Source: JACDAN01 sp036380355
Lineage (GTDB): Bacteria; Actinomycetota; Thermoleophilia; Gaiellales; Gaiellaceae
DNA: 14,351 bases
Direction: 5' to 3'
NCBI GenBank assembly: GCA_036380355.1
Contig: DASVEW010000004.1
Coordinates: forward strand, 1-14,351
Position numbers and translations under genes: made by a program. The notes below the pieces were generated by a model. That model did not search any database and was not told the origin of the DNA. It was given only the letters and a program-made list of their open reading frames with translations. Numbering within the stretch: position 1 is the first letter of the stretch; each line of letters begins with the position of its first letter. Positions 14,276 through 14,351 of the stretch are shown here, piece after piece.

Positions 14276-14309
14276 CGTTCGGCGCCACGGTCCGGAGCGC
14301 GGTTCAACT

Positions 14310-14342
14310 GGAGGGGGAGGTCGTCCTCGGAGCTTCCCCTCC
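14310..14342. repeat. inverted repeat at the window end
   Basis: GGAGGGG (14310-14316) is inverted at CCCCTCC (14336-14342) with a 19-base loop. No ORF is supported from 14195 to the end of the window; this dyad may be a terminator or part of the next promoter region. Confidence 0.35.
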
Positions 14343-14351
14343 GGCCCGCCG

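Overview
The window looks like chromosome of a high-GC actinobacterium. A WhiA homologue, an actinobacterial-type coproheme decarboxylase (HemQ), frequent GTG/TTG starts and strong G/C in third codon positions all point that way. The gene style resembles deep-branching Thermoleophilia (Gaiella/Solirubrobacter-like lineages), but that placement is inference.

Left end (1-3178): the tail of a glycine/aspartate-repeat protein, one doubtful and one plausible small membrane protein, then a large secreted subtilisin-family protease on the minus strand whose stop codon overlaps the neighbour's stop. A tRNA-Leu(CAG) lies just upstream of the protease on the opposite strand.

Island (about 3179-6300): this stretch has the marks of a decayed insertion next to the tRNA. 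It holds an unknown-family gene, an internally deleted tyrosine recombinase pointing back at the tRNA, an HNH endonuclease with a one-base frameshift, a two-gene membrane operon of unknown function, and a minus-strand cluster of two tiny ORFs plus a truncated DUF2938-like protein. Most of the better ORFs here have Shine-Dalgarno sites.

Conserved block (6367-14194): bcp (peroxiredoxin), two small membrane proteins, hemQ, a secreted clan GH-A-like glycosidase, uvrC, pruA and whiA. These are mainly housekeeping functions: peroxide defence, heme synthesis, nucleotide excision repair, proline catabolism and a developmental/cell-division regulator. Three divergent pairs (bcp/6852 gene, glycosidase/uvrC, pruA/whiA) have only 26, 26 and 23 bp between start codons. 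Each gap contains back-to-back -10-like elements placed so that transcripts would begin at or near the start codons. This repeated compact bidirectional, probably leaderless promoter layout is the most interesting signal in the window.

The two convergent junctions (7580-7694 and 11392-11600) each carry two copies of a palindrome GGGTCTGACCCC, and the region after whiA carries its separated half-sites, so the repeats sit at 3' ends. I do not see a complete new defence or biosynthetic system. The notable content is promoter architecture, a REP-like repeat family and a decayed tRNA-linked island.
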